DNA of 64,000 nt from Armatimonadota bacterium (GCA_036504095.1 DASXVS010000071.1:62001-126000), one strand, 5' to 3'; numbered from the stretch's first letter, positions 7,670 to 16,666 are shown. Notes: generated by a model from the letters alone, not told the origin. Translations and numbers: made by a program.

Positions 7670-8788
7670 ATGATTAACCAGCAACGCCTCGTGGACACAT
7701 TTCTGGAACTGGTTCACCTGAACAGCCCCTCACTACACGAGAAGGCCGCGATGGACGCCGTACAGGCTCGGTTGGAGCGGCTTGGCTTTACTGTCCAGCG
7801 CGATGACGCGGGCGAGAAGATGGGCGGCGACACAGGCAACATAATCGCGCGCCGTGCTGGCACAACGGGAGCGCCTCCCGTCTTCTTTAACGCCCACATC
7901 GATACGGTCCAGCCGACCGCCGGTATCGTCGTCGTTCAGGAAGACGGCATCATCAAGACGGACGGAACGACCATCCTTGGCGCGGATGACAAGGCCGGAG
8001 TTGCCTGTATCCTCGAAGCTCTCGAAAGCGCTGCCGAAGATAACGCGCCATCGGCTCCCACCGAGGTCATCATCACCATCTGCGAGGAGATCGGCCTCCA
8101 CGGTTCGCGCCTGCTTGACCCTGCGCGGGTCACCGCCAGATCCGGTTGGGTCGTGGATAGCGGCCAGCCTCTAAGCGCCATCATTACCCGCGCACCGTCA
8201 CAGGACCAGATCCACGCCACCATCCACGGTAAGGCCGCCCACGCGGGAGCGCGGCCCGAGGAAGGGATCAATGCGATCACCGTCGCCGCGACTGCCATTG
8301 CCGCGATGCCGCAGGGCCGCCTGGACACCGAAACGACGGCGAACGTAGGCGTCATTACGGGCGGTCAGGCCACGAACATCGTGCCTCCACTGTGCCACTT
8401 TGACGCCGAGGCGCGCAGCCACAGCACGGAGAAACTGGCCGCCCAGACGGCCGCGATGGTGAAGGCTGTGGAGGATGCTGCGGCGAAGTTCGGAGCCCGC
8501 GCGGAGATCAATGTCGAACGCATCTTCAATGCCTTCCAGCTTCCCGAGGATTCGCACGAGGTGAAGGTCGCCGCGGCGGCGATGCGCACACTGGGCCTCG
8601 AACCGGAAATCCACTCCACCGGCGGCGGCATGGACGCAAACTACTTCCACGAGAAGGGCATGAAGTGTACCGTCATCGGCTGCGGCTACGGGGACATCCA
8701 CACGGTTGATGAGTACATACCCGTTGCCGACTTCGTGATTGGCGCCCGCGTTGTTGAGGCGATCATGCGCGAAGCGACCAAGGGCTGA
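7670..8788 (+). CDS. Peptidase T-like M20 family metallopeptidase
   Basis: 372-residue zinc-dependent exopeptidase of the M20 family, closest in pattern to PepT-like proteins. Metal and catalytic motifs are in order: NAHIDTV (His about 77, Asp 79), GADDKAGVACIL with the bridging Asp, ICEEIGLHGSR with the catalytic Glu pair, VDSGQPL, and AHAGARPEEG in the dimerisation lid domain (about 180-290). TGGGMDANYFHEKG near the end supplies the last histidine. The start has a good aaaggag 9 bases upstream. It is probably cytoplasmic, as no signal peptide is visible. Likely role: removal of residues from small peptides; specificity not determinable. Confidence 0.88.
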   Translation: MINQQRLVDTFLELVHLNSPSLHEKAAMDAVQARLERLGFTVQRDDAGEKMGGDTGNIIARRAGTTGAPPVFFNAHIDTVQPTAGIVVVQEDGIIKTDGTTILGADDKAGVACILEALESAAEDNAPSAPTEVIITICEEIGLHGSRLLDPARVTARSGWVVDSGQPLSAIITRAPSQDQIHATIHGKAAHAGARPEEGINAITVAATAIAAMPQGRLDTETTANVGVITGGQATNIVPPLCHFDAEARSHSTEKLAAQTAAMVKAVEDAAAKFGARAEINVERIFNAFQLPEDSHEVKVAAAAMRTLGLEPEIHSTGGGMDANYFHEKGMKCTVIGCGYGDIHTVDEYIPVADFVIGARVVEAIMREATKG

Positions 8789-8793
8789 GATTC

Positions 8794-8913
8794 ACCACAA
8801 AGGCACGAAGACACAAGGGAATGCAGAAGTCAGAGTGCAGAATGATGAATTCCCGAATTATGAAATCTGAATTCTGACTTCTGAATTCATCGCTTCCTTT
8901 GTGCCTTTGTGGT
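8794..8913. repeat. Intergenic word-like inverted repeat (accacaaaggcac)
   Basis: Outer arms accacaaaggcac (8794-8806) and gtgcctttgtggt (8901-8913) are perfectly complementary over 13 bp. An inner pair cagaagtcaga (8824-8834) and tctgacttctg (8873-8883) gives a second perfect 11-bp stem. The region 8789-9007 otherwise shows nothing coding; ggagg at 8996-9000 is the ribosome site of the next gene. Confidence 0.75.
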
Positions 8914-9007
8914 TCTCACGGCATGAACTCCGGAGGGTGTCTCGCGCGTCGATAGCGATAGCGAAAGGGCGAGTTGGCTTGATTGGCTCCGATGTGGAGG
9001 TTATACG

Positions 9008-9712
9008 ATGCACGAAACTGTGTTCGGTGCCCCCTCAACGACAGGTATCACTCCGAGGCGGCGGGAGGGCATTCCCGTTTCCGTTATCATCCTCGTAACG
9101 CTGATTCTATTCCACCTCGCATACGTCTGGCGCTTCGGTGCGTACAGTCCGTTCGGGATGGTGTTGGGAGAAGGATTTCTCTTCTTATTCGCCTTCCTAT
9201 TTCTCGCCGCTGGCATCGTCCTCGAATCGTTGTGGAACCTGGTGGTGTTCAAGTCCGCAAGAAGCAGGGTCATCGGGGTCGCAGCGCTCCTCTTTGCATG
9301 CCTGTGTCTGTCGCAGACGCATACCATCACGCAGGCCCAGGCGCTTCGGTCGCTGGCGTTCAGGCGGGATCTCGGCCCGCGTGCTCAACGCTGGGCTGAA
9401 TCGCTTCTTACCCGCCCATATAGCTATTTTCTCGACCCAAAGCGCGTTGATCCCCATACCGATAAGGTTGGTGTCTTTGTCAAGGAGACGTTAGTCCCGT
9501 CGTATCTCAAGGGTGGGAACTACACGGGAGTGCGCATCCATGACGATAAAGATCCCAAGGCGCGCTACCTGGTGGTCAGCTACAGATGGTTCGACGTGGA
9601 AGCGTACTATCTTGGCGCCAGCACGCTTGATATCCAGATAGACAACGATGAGATGGACCAGACGCTCAAATTGATGCCGGGCGTCTATGCCCGGCACGTA
9701 GAGCGAATGTGA
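9008..9712 (+). CDS. Uncharacterised membrane protein, paralogue of the convergent neighbour
   Basis: 234 residues; I do not recognise a named family. Residues 22-45 (IPVSVIILVTLILFHLAYVW), about 55-80 and about 88-107 are hydrophobic and look like three membrane spans, leaving a C-terminal soluble domain of about 120 residues. That domain starts RRDLGPRAQRWAESLLTRP and matches the C-terminal domain of the convergent gene at 9784-10467 (RNLEARIQPWAESILSRP, then LVP, then STLxx). The ATG at 9008 has ggagg 7 bases upstream. The two genes face each other across a 71-bp gap with a 14-nt palindrome (cgctgcgcgcagcg, 9766-9779). Function unknown. Confidence 0.72.
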   Translation: MHETVFGAPSTTGITPRRREGIPVSVIILVTLILFHLAYVWRFGAYSPFGMVLGEGFLFLFAFLFLAAGIVLESLWNLVVFKSARSRVIGVAALLFACLCLSQTHTITQAQALRSLAFRRDLGPRAQRWAESLLTRPYSYFLDPKRVDPHTDKVGVFVKETLVPSYLKGGNYTGVRIHDDKDPKARYLVVSYRWFDVEAYYLGASTLDIQIDNDEMDQTLKLMPGVYARHVERM

Positions 9713-9783
9713 ATCCGTTCGGCGTTGCCTATCGGGAATGAATCTAGGCGCACCGGAGGGAGCTACGCTGCGCGCAGCGGCGC

Positions 9784-10467
9784 TCAATACGCCAACTGAA
9801 AGCTGTACAGGCCATCCTTGACCTTGCGCGGCCATGGATCCACCTTGAGCGTACTGCGGCCGATGACATAGCCGTGCGTAGAGATCAAACCTCCGCCGTA
9901 GTATACAACGATGGTCGTTTCTGAGGCGCCAAAACGGGACGTTACGGCATCTTGGACTTCGACTCCTCGTCGCGCATGGTGCCCAATGAATGGCGGGACC
10001 AGGTCCTTCCGAACAGTTTTCGTGCCCTTGTCCACCACTTCCCCACGGGGTCGGGAGAGAATACTCTCAGCCCAGGGCTGGATCCGCGCTTCCAAGTTGC
10101 GTTGAAACACGGAGTCCTTGTGATATTGCCAACCAAGCGCGCCTATCCAGAACAGCAGAATGGCGGCGGAGGCGATCACGGCGTTTGGTGATGAAGGAAC
10201 GGTGTAGTTGGTGCGCCTGCGCCGCATGTACGCTGTGGCTAGTGACAACATCACCGCCACCGGGACTGGGAGGGCGAAAGCGGCCGCAAAGAGCGCTGCA
10301 CCGGCGACGTTGATCGAGATAACAATGCCTCCGGCCGAGAGCAACTCATAGCCATAAAGTGGAACGACCGCTGCGGCAATGAGAGCGAAGATCACTCCGC
10401 GTTCACAGAATCCACTGCGGGACCCGGACGAATCGAATATAACAGGCGGCGGTTGAACTGGGTCCAT
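9784..10467 (-). CDS. Uncharacterised membrane protein, paralogue of the convergent neighbour
   Basis: 227 residues with a proline-rich N-terminus and hydrophobic spans at about 22-42 (GVIFALIAAAVVPLYGYELL), 48-75 and 95-115, then a soluble C-terminal domain related to that of the gene at 9008. Aligned marks are PWAESILSRP / RWAESLLTRP, RKDLVPPF / KETLVPSY, VVYYGGG / VVSYRWF, and GRSTLKVD / GASTLDIQ. The ATG at 10467 is chosen because gaggagag lies about 6 bases upstream; upstream in-frame codons run into a palindrome. No function is proposed. The tail-to-tail pair suggests an inverted duplication followed by divergence. Confidence 0.7.
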   Translation of the reverse strand: MDPVQPPPVIFDSSGSRSGFCERGVIFALIAAAVVPLYGYELLSAGGIVISINVAGAALFAAAFALPVPVAVMLSLATAYMRRRRTNYTVPSSPNAVIASAAILLFWIGALGWQYHKDSVFQRNLEARIQPWAESILSRPRGEVVDKGTKTVRKDLVPPFIGHHARRGVEVQDAVTSRFGASETTIVVYYGGGLISTHGYVIGRSTLKVDPWPRKVKDGLYSFQLAY

Positions 10468-10540
10468 CGGGCTCTCCTCGTTTCGACCTGGATACTTCCG
10501 CAGATGCTTCGACCGCCGGCCAGGGTTCACCATATGCCAA

Positions 10541-10625
10541 GAATGATGAGCGTTGAATCGCCGGCATTCATCGCTCATCATTCCTAACGCATCACTCCGT
10601 CTTTGTGTCTTCGTGCCTTTGTGGT
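10541..10625. repeat. Intergenic inverted repeat with one-armed word repeat
   Basis: gaatgatgagcg (10541-10552) pairs perfectly with 10572-10583, with an inner tgaat/attca pair. It is followed by ctttgtgtcttcgtgcctttgtggt (10601-10625), the right-arm word seen in other spacers here; its left partner is only partly recognisable (ttcaccat.tgccaagaa, from 10526). It may act as a transcript end for the minus-strand GNAT gene, although there is no clean T-run. Confidence 0.55.
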
Positions 10626-11575
10626 TATCTCAGTTTGTTCACGTACCCTATCCACACCGGCTGTTTCACGAAGCCTAGCCGCTCATTGATGGACAACATG
10701 CCGACGTTGTTGGACTCGTTGTCGGTGCGAATTTGCGGGATGCCGCGCTGCCGTGCGTACTCGATGACCCTCAGCTTCATCGCGAGGGCGATTCGGTTTC
10801 GGCGCCATTCACGCTTCACGGCGGTCAGGCCCGTGTTCAGGTATGCCTGCCCCGGCGCTAACCAGACTACGCTCACGCCGATGTATTCACCGTTGTGAGT
10901 GGCGACCATCCAGCCTTCCGGCAACAGATTCGGGCTGTCCAGGATATGCTTCCCGTACTGCTCGTATGACAGGTCGGTAAGCGGTTCCGGCGCCGGCAGA
11001 TCATGCACGAGTTCCGTCTCCAGTTCGAACATCTTCCTGTCACGATCCGGATCGCTCGCCAGGCTGCCGAACGTCACGATGTCCACGCCGATGGTACGCA
11101 GGCAATCCTCGATGCCGTCATACGGTCCAGGGTTGAAGGCAGCAACGGCCAGTCGCGACTCCCAGTTACGGTCTTCCTCGTGGAAACCTCGCTTCTCCAG
11201 GAAGTGGATGGATTCCGGCATATCCTCGCGCGCGAGCGAGCGCAGGACCTCCGGTTCGAGCGTCGCGAGATTGGCTTCCATCGCGCCATACAATTGTGTC
11301 CCGACACCGGCGTTACGGTGTGCGGGAAGCACGTGCACCTCGATGGCGAATCGCCTCGGGTGGAACATCCACTCCGTGTTGCCGAAAGTGACAGCCCCGA
11401 CCGGTTGCGAATCGCATTCCGCGATCAGGCGTTCATGAAAGCATTTGGGGTCGCGCACTTCGTCGTACCGCCGAATCTGCTCGGTTGTCGTCGGGTAGTC
11501 CGGCAGGCTCGCGTTGAATATGTCCGCAAGAACCGGGTAGTCGTCCGGCGTTTGCCGGCGAATGGTTACGTTCAT
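10625..11575 (-). CDS. Two-domain GNAT N-acetyltransferase
   Basis: 316 residues with two tandem GNAT folds. The first (about 3-150) has the acetyl-CoA loop in VLPAHRNAGVGTQLYGAM; the second (about 165-316) has VKREWRRNRIALAMKLRVIEYA and the C-terminal NERLGFVKQPVW signature. GNATs transfer an acetyl group from acetyl-CoA to an amine; tandem-domain versions include mycothiol synthase-like and antibiotic-modifying enzymes, and I cannot choose between them. The ATG at 11575 has a perfect aggagg 6 bases upstream. It is the last gene of the long minus-strand string, 64 bp after trmO. Confidence 0.85.
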   Translation of the reverse strand: MNVTIRRQTPDDYPVLADIFNASLPDYPTTTEQIRRYDEVRDPKCFHERLIAECDSQPVGAVTFGNTEWMFHPRRFAIEVHVLPAHRNAGVGTQLYGAMEANLATLEPEVLRSLAREDMPESIHFLEKRGFHEEDRNWESRLAVAAFNPGPYDGIEDCLRTIGVDIVTFGSLASDPDRDRKMFELETELVHDLPAPEPLTDLSYEQYGKHILDSPNLLPEGWMVATHNGEYIGVSVVWLAPGQAYLNTGLTAVKREWRRNRIALAMKLRVIEYARQRGIPQIRTDNESNNVGMLSINERLGFVKQPVWIGYVNKLR

Positions 11576-11639
11576 AATATCCTCCTGCCACGAAACGGGT
11601 GACGCAGCAAGGGTTAATACGAGCGAAGCCGCGGGTTTG

Positions 11640-12122
11640 CTAAACGTCCGTCCAGTATTCGCGCATGACATCGGCAACCCATTCCGGCTGCTCGACCGGC
11701 CCGTCGGGGCCGAACTCGGCGAACCACGGCTTGATGTCAAGGACCGGTGTACCGTCCAGAGCATCGAGGCCGCCGACCCGGACGTTCAACCCATCAATAC
11801 CCAGCAGGCGGCATCGCGTAACGCCGAGGCGATTCGGCCGCGGACTGCCGCGCTGTGCGAAGATCCCAACCAAGGGCCATTCCGGATTGCCGCGCGGATG
11901 GCGTGCCCCCGCCGTCTCGTCTCGCACCCCAAGCCTATGGAAATGGAAGACGATTTCGACGTGACTGAACCCGGCGAGGCCGGCCAGCGCCTCCTCACCA
12001 AATTGCCGGCCGTCCAGCTCAATCGTGGACTCAACGCCGCCCCACCGATCGTCGTCCGGATCGGTTCTCCCGTTCCGAACGACGCCGATGGGTCGCAGTG
12101 TAATCGTGCCGTCTCCGCTCAT
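11640..12122 (-). CDS. TrmO/TsaA-like tRNA methyltransferase family protein
   Basis: 160 residues. The pattern ITLRPIGVVRNGRTDPDDD at the start, then GLAGFSHVEIVFHFHRL, RHPRGNPEWPLVGIFAQRGSPRPNRLG, and LDIKPWF at the end, is that of the YaeB/TsaA/TrmO family. E. coli TrmO N6-methylates t6A37 in tRNA using SAM. This protein is shorter than E. coli TrmO (about 235 aa) and lacks its C-terminal domain, so it is the single-domain form whose substrate is less certain. The ATG overlaps the stop of the upstream gene by 4 bp. Confidence 0.82.
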   Translation of the reverse strand: MSGDGTITLRPIGVVRNGRTDPDDDRWGGVESTIELDGRQFGEEALAGLAGFSHVEIVFHFHRLGVRDETAGARHPRGNPEWPLVGIFAQRGSPRPNRLGVTRCRLLGIDGLNVRVGGLDALDGTPVLDIKPWFAEFGPDGPVEQPEWVADVMREYWTDV

Positions 12123-14206
12123 TTCTTAGGCGGGAGCACAACGCTCACGAGTTCGCTTTCGAGACCGAGTTCTCCGACGCTCGAGACGGCGAACCGGTCG
12201 GTCCGGGTGAACCAGTAGTTATCGTCCTGGTACTGGCGCAGATCGACCACGGTTTCGAAAGTGTTCTTCGAGGTGGTTGCCACCGGGAACCACGGCCGGT
12301 CATTCAGCGCGGCGTCCGATATGCGGCGATAGACGCGGAAGCCCATGGATTGCTGCATGTACTGACGCTCGTTTGCGACCTCCGGCGCGCTCCAGGTGAC
12401 CTTTACGTGGTCGTTATCCACCCGCTCGAACTTTACGTCGCGGGGCGGGAGCGGCGATTCCAGCGACCGGAACGGAGTCTTCAGGACGGTGGTGTAGCTG
12501 TCCTTCTGGCCGCGGAACCAGGCGTTCACGAAATCGACGACTTCCAGCGAGAAGAACGCCGTCTGGCCGTCCTTCGTCACTTTCACGAGCATGTCGCCGC
12601 GATTGCCGACCACGTTGATGTTGCCGAACGGGTTCGGCTTGCGCTCAAATCCGTTCAGCGTGCGAACCGGCGCGGCGGGACGATTCGGGAGGCGGAGCAC
12701 GCCCTGCGCGTCGGTCGTGCCGGCGATGACGGGATCCTTTGAAATCGGGTGATCGAAGTTGCCATCCTCAACGACCGCGTAGAATTTGACGCCCTGGTCC
12801 AGGCTGGTGGGCGCCTTGGTGTCTACTTCCACGCCTCGCTGGAATACCTCGACTTTCGCATCGTTCAGAGCGCGACCATTGATATCGGTGATGCGCAGGT
12901 AGTTCTGGGCCGGGATCGCGAAATAGTAATCGCCGAAATAGCCGCCGGGCTTGTCCCATCGCATATTGAAGTAGCCTGCGTCCGCCTCGGAGTAAAGCTG
13001 GGGGCCGTGCCAGTGCATCATCGTATCCGGGTGGTTCTGGAAATGCGTTACCTTTTCGCCGTTGTCGCCCCAGACCAGGGAGTTGGTACCGCCATCGTCG
13101 AGGGCGTAGTAGTCCACGAGGCCCAGTTGATGGCCTAGTTCGTGCGGCAGGGACCATTCGGTGGAATTCCGCCATGTATGCTCGGCGGGCTTCCACGTCT
13201 TGTTCTTATCATCGTCGTCGATCCAGGTCCAGCCGCCCTGGTGATAGCCCAGCCCATCCGGGCCGTTCTGGGCTTTGACGCCGGCATCGACGTCATCGGC
13301 ATACACGATGCGATCCAGGCGGACGCGTGCCTTGATCCCGTCCGGCGCCGCGGGGTATTTCGATGCCGCGAACAGAGTGTTCATCAGGTCCACGTGCCAT
13401 CGGTAGAAGTCTTCGAAAGAGAAAGTCCCATAGGCCGTTCGATTCTGATGCCAGGCTGCCACGCGGCCTGGGTTCACCACGAAGTAGTACGACCAGCCCC
13501 AAAGAGGATCCGTGATCTCGTTGTTGATGGAGGCGATCTCTCTTTGCGTTGTGTTCACGCGGAAGGTGATGGAGTGCATCCCCTCCTTCCACTTGTACTT
13601 GCGCTCGAAGGTCGTCTCTTCCATCTCTCCGAGGCGCTTGCTCGTCTTTGCGCTGCCAATCTCTTGGCCGTCCAGCAGCCATGTGATGGTGAACGGCGCC
13701 GCCGTGGCGAAGCCCAGGTTCTTCACGTGTGCCGTCAGCGTGATCTCCTCGCCCGGCTTGTAAGACAGCTTGACGTCCTTGACCACCTCCTCGGGGTTCA
13801 TGATCGCCCGATCGCCGAGGTCCGGCAGGCCCGCGCCTTTCAGCACCGGACGGCCCAGGTTGTCATAGTCCACGTGTCCGTGCAGGCCGGCAAGGCGCGG
13901 AGTCATGGATATAAACGTGACCGAGAGGTCGGGGAGGTTGGGGTGAACGTCCCAATCCGGAGCGCGATCGAGCTTGTACTCCTGCGCGTCGCTGAATCTC
14001 TTCACCTGGCTGCGGGGGATGATCCTGAAGTTTGGCGTTCCAACGTCTGCCATCTTCTCCCAGACGAGAAATCGGATTCCTTCATCTCGAACGAAGCAGT
14101 TGTCGAGCGTCGTGCCATCCTTGAGCAGGAGCGTGTCCGCATCCGTTGTGCCGGCCAGTGCCGCCATTGCCAATCCCGCCGCCATCACATAGCGTCCCAA
14201 CATCAT
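12119..14206 (-). CDS. Secreted metalloprotease-like multidomain protein (CARDB, metzincin-type motif, FnIII)
   Basis: 695 residues with a signal peptide (MMLGRYVMAAGLAMAALAG). After a short N-terminal beta domain, a CARDB-type adhesion domain is seen around 140-225 (SYKPGEEITLTAHVKNLG). The central domain carries PHELGHQLGLVDYY with His355, Glu356, His359, Gly362 and Asp365, a zinc-binding HExxHxxGxxD motif like metzincins or related gluzincins. Next come a transthyretin-like segment (about 440-480, NGRALNDAKVEVFQ) and a fibronectin-III-like domain (about 575-690). The ATG at 14206 has aaggag 5 bases upstream. It may be an extracellular peptidase or cell-surface protein; activity is inferred from the motif only. 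It overlaps trmO by 4 bp. Confidence 0.72.
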   Translation of the reverse strand: MMLGRYVMAAGLAMAALAGTTDADTLLLKDGTTLDNCFVRDEGIRFLVWEKMADVGTPNFRIIPRSQVKRFSDAQEYKLDRAPDWDVHPNLPDLSVTFISMTPRLAGLHGHVDYDNLGRPVLKGAGLPDLGDRAIMNPEEVVKDVKLSYKPGEEITLTAHVKNLGFATAAPFTITWLLDGQEIGSAKTSKRLGEMEETTFERKYKWKEGMHSITFRVNTTQREIASINNEITDPLWGWSYYFVVNPGRVAAWHQNRTAYGTFSFEDFYRWHVDLMNTLFAASKYPAAPDGIKARVRLDRIVYADDVDAGVKAQNGPDGLGYHQGGWTWIDDDDKNKTWKPAEHTWRNSTEWSLPHELGHQLGLVDYYALDDGGTNSLVWGDNGEKVTHFQNHPDTMMHWHGPQLYSEADAGYFNMRWDKPGGYFGDYYFAIPAQNYLRITDINGRALNDAKVEVFQRGVEVDTKAPTSLDQGVKFYAVVEDGNFDHPISKDPVIAGTTDAQGVLRLPNRPAAPVRTLNGFERKPNPFGNINVVGNRGDMLVKVTKDGQTAFFSLEVVDFVNAWFRGQKDSYTTVLKTPFRSLESPLPPRDVKFERVDNDHVKVTWSAPEVANERQYMQQSMGFRVYRRISDAALNDRPWFPVATTSKNTFETVVDLRQYQDDNYWFTRTDRFAVSSVGELGLESELVSVVLPPKK

Positions 14207-14228
14207 GGATTCTCCTTGAGCGCCGTTC

Positions 14229-15449
14229 TCAGACGGCGCCACCGGTTTGGATGAGTTCCTTAGCGAGGCCGCGTAGGCTTTCGAACGCGCCCCGCCGGAT
14301 AGGATTCGTACCGTAGAACAGACAGGCTACCTCGGGCTCATAGCCACCCTCGGAATACGCATATTCCGGACACAGGTAGCCCCCATCGCCGTTGGCATAG
14401 CCGACCGGGTACGCACGGTCGCCAAGCCCCTCCCCCATTCTGCTGAAAACCTCAGCGCCGAAACACACGAATCTCACCCCGCCGATCTCCACCACTTGCA
14501 CGTCGACCGGCGCTTCCAGACGCGGATCATCCCCGGCCAGCAGGGCAAACCACCTCGATTGCGCCTTGAGGAAGCGTTCGTTGCCACCCAGGCTGCCGGC
14601 GACGGTCGCGCGCGCTTCCGCATCGGAGAGGTGTCCCGGCGCGCAGAGCATTGTCGCAAGGCGGCCGGTCCCAATGGTGTCCGGCACTGCCTTGGCCCGT
14701 CCCAGCGCCTCCAGGGCGGCGGCGGCGACCTGGCCGCCCCACCCTTCCATCACCGCGAAATCGTCCTGGACGCCCGGTGGGTTGATGTTGCCGGCGGCGC
14801 CGTTAACGAACAATACTACCGGATTACCGGGCATTTGCTGCTTCAGCACACGTGCCGCATGGCCCAGGATGTCAGCGGAGACCAGCCTGTTCTCGGGGCC
14901 CATCGCGACGCAGTGCACGGCGTATGCAGCCAGCACCGCGGCGTAGCTGCCGTCGGGTCTTCTGAAGCCTAAAACCGGCACGCGATGATCGGCGTGCGCG
15001 CCCGGCTGGCCGCGCCGGTCGGATCCTACTTCGCAGCTTCCCTCGGCGAACACAGGGCTCACGGGCTTGGCATTCCGTAGCGCCTCTCCGGAAAGCGATA
15101 GCAGAGTCTCGACGAGGCCGGCGACAAACGACGCGTCGTACTCCCCGCATTCCAGCAGGCGAGCCGTTGTCGGCCCCGAATGGGTATGCGTGGCACTGAT
15201 GACAACCTCATGGCCATGTAGTCCGAAGCGATCGAACAACCTCTTTTTGACCGTTTGAACGTCTTCCCGCTCAAACGCAATGACGTCCGCGTGGAGCCAC
15301 AGGACGCGGCGCCCGTCCCCCTCGAGGAACAGCGCCCGGGCCGCCAACCGATCGTGGATTCCCAGCGACGGTTGCGTACGGGCGACGAAGCCTGCCAAGT
15401 CTCCACCGGGCTCGGGCGTTATGTCAGTCTCCGCGGTCCCGCACCTCAT
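14229..15449 (-). CDS. Neutral/alkaline non-lysosomal ceramidase N-terminal domain protein
   Basis: 406 residues matching the N-terminal catalytic-domain pattern of neutral ceramidases: GTAETDITPEPGGDLAGF at the start, LHADVIAFE, ISATHTHSGPTT with zinc-binding histidines, and AYAVHCVAMGPENRLVSADILGH. In this lineage such proteins are common and act on unknown amides or lipids. No C-terminal ceramidase domain and no signal peptide are seen, so sphingolipid hydrolysis should not be assumed. The ATG at 15449 overlaps the stop of the DegT gene upstream by 4 bp (ATGA), so the two are translationally coupled. Confidence 0.83.
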   Translation of the reverse strand: MRCGTAETDITPEPGGDLAGFVARTQPSLGIHDRLAARALFLEGDGRRVLWLHADVIAFEREDVQTVKKRLFDRFGLHGHEVVISATHTHSGPTTARLLECGEYDASFVAGLVETLLSLSGEALRNAKPVSPVFAEGSCEVGSDRRGQPGAHADHRVPVLGFRRPDGSYAAVLAAYAVHCVAMGPENRLVSADILGHAARVLKQQMPGNPVVLFVNGAAGNINPPGVQDDFAVMEGWGGQVAAAALEALGRAKAVPDTIGTGRLATMLCAPGHLSDAEARATVAGSLGGNERFLKAQSRWFALLAGDDPRLEAPVDVQVVEIGGVRFVCFGAEVFSRMGEGLGDRAYPVGYANGDGGYLCPEYAYSEGGYEPEVACLFYGTNPIRRGAFESLRGLAKELIQTGGAV

Positions 15450-16666
15450 AGCCGCACCTCTCTCAAATGGTCCCGCAGGCGATAGAGCTTGGCGAACGCA
15501 TGGCCGATGTCCCGGGTGTCCTCGTCCGAGCCCAGCAACAGCTTCTGGTAGAGCCAGGCGCCCTCGCCGTGGCAGATGGCCTCCGTCACCGGGCAGGCGT
15601 TCAACCGTTCGCGCCTGGCCGCGGTGTAAGGGCCGTACGCTTCGCGCGCGAACAGGGGCATCCGGTAGAGCGGTTCGGTATACCCGGCGGTGCCGGCGAT
15701 GCCCTCCCCCATGAGCGCCGCCAGGTAGACTTCGCGTGATACGCCGTAAACCGACGCGTCGTACCGGAAGGAGTACAGATGGTATGCGTGACGGGTCACG
15801 CGGTCCGACCGATATTGCGGGATGATGCCCGGAACGTCCGCCAGCATCTCCGTCAGCAGGGCGGCATTGCGCTCGCGAGTGGCGAATTGCCCCTCGAAAC
15901 GGGTGAGTTGGGCGTTCAGGACGGCCGCCTGGAACCCGGTGAGGCGGTAGTTTCCGGCGATTCCCAGGTCCGACTCCGGATCTGTGGCGCCGCGTCCGCA
16001 GTTGCGCACCTGCCGGCAACGGCGGGCCAGCGTTTCGTCCGATGTCACTATCGCTCCACCCTCCCCGCAATTCAGGTTCTTGGACGACTGGAACGAGAAG
16101 CAGCCGGCGGCGCCCATGGAACCGACGGGACGCCCATCCAGCGAAGCGCCGTGGGCCTGGCAAGCGTCTTCGATGACTGTAATGCCGTGCCGGGCGGCGA
16201 GATCGAGGATCGCGTCCATATCGGACGGAAGCCCGGCGAAGTGGACCGGCAGCACGAAGCGCGTGCGCGGAGTGATGGCTGCCTCAAATGCGGTCGGGGA
16301 AAGGGTGAGAGTAGCGCGGTCAACGTCCGCGAAGACCGGGACGGCGTTTGCCTCCACGATCGCCGTAGCGGTGGCCTGGAAGGTGTACGCGGGCATGATG
16401 ACCTCGTCGCCGGCGCGAATCCCCGCGGCGAGCAGCGCGGTCCGCAGGGCCACCGTGCCGCTTGTGACCGTTACGGCGTACTTGCAGCCGTGAAGCCGGG
16501 CGAACGTCTCCTCGAAGCGTTCTACAGCCTCGTTGCCAAGGCTCCAACGTCCACTGTCCAAGGCCTCCAAAAGGCTGGCCCGTTCCGCGTCGCCATGGAC
16601 CGGCCATTGAGGAAATGGATCCGACCGGATCGCCTTGCCGCCAAGTACCGCGAGTTCCTCGCTCAT
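15446..16666 (-). CDS. DegT/DnrJ/EryC1/StrS family aminotransferase (second copy)
   Basis: 406 residues, PLP-dependent. It differs from the copy at 5257 in length and motifs: VIEDACQAHGASLDGRPVG, then the PLP lysine Lys196 in SFQSSKNLNCGEGG, and YRLTGFQAAVLNAQL. The SSKNL.CGEGG pattern resembles L-glutamine:scyllo-inosose aminotransferase and related StrS-type enzymes. The ATG at 16666 has gggagg 5-6 bases upstream. Coupling to the downstream ceramidase-like gene is by 4-bp overlap. Specific substrate not assigned. Confidence 0.9.
   Translation of the reverse strand: MSEELAVLGGKAIRSDPFPQWPVHGDAERASLLEALDSGRWSLGNEAVERFEETFARLHGCKYAVTVTSGTVALRTALLAAGIRAGDEVIMPAYTFQATATAIVEANAVPVFADVDRATLTLSPTAFEAAITPRTRFVLPVHFAGLPSDMDAILDLAARHGITVIEDACQAHGASLDGRPVGSMGAAGCFSFQSSKNLNCGEGGAIVTSDETLARRCRQVRNCGRGATDPESDLGIAGNYRLTGFQAAVLNAQLTRFEGQFATRERNAALLTEMLADVPGIIPQYRSDRVTRHAYHLYSFRYDASVYGVSREVYLAALMGEGIAGTAGYTEPLYRMPLFAREAYGPYTAARRERLNACPVTEAICHGEGAWLYQKLLLGSDEDTRDIGHAFAKLYRLRDHLREVRL

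Noticed and set aside
14229-16163. Long fused frame joining the ceramidase-like protein to a 238-codon N-terminal extension
   Set aside because: The extension lies out of frame within the DegT gene, which is intact; the ATG at 15449 gives the family N-terminus.
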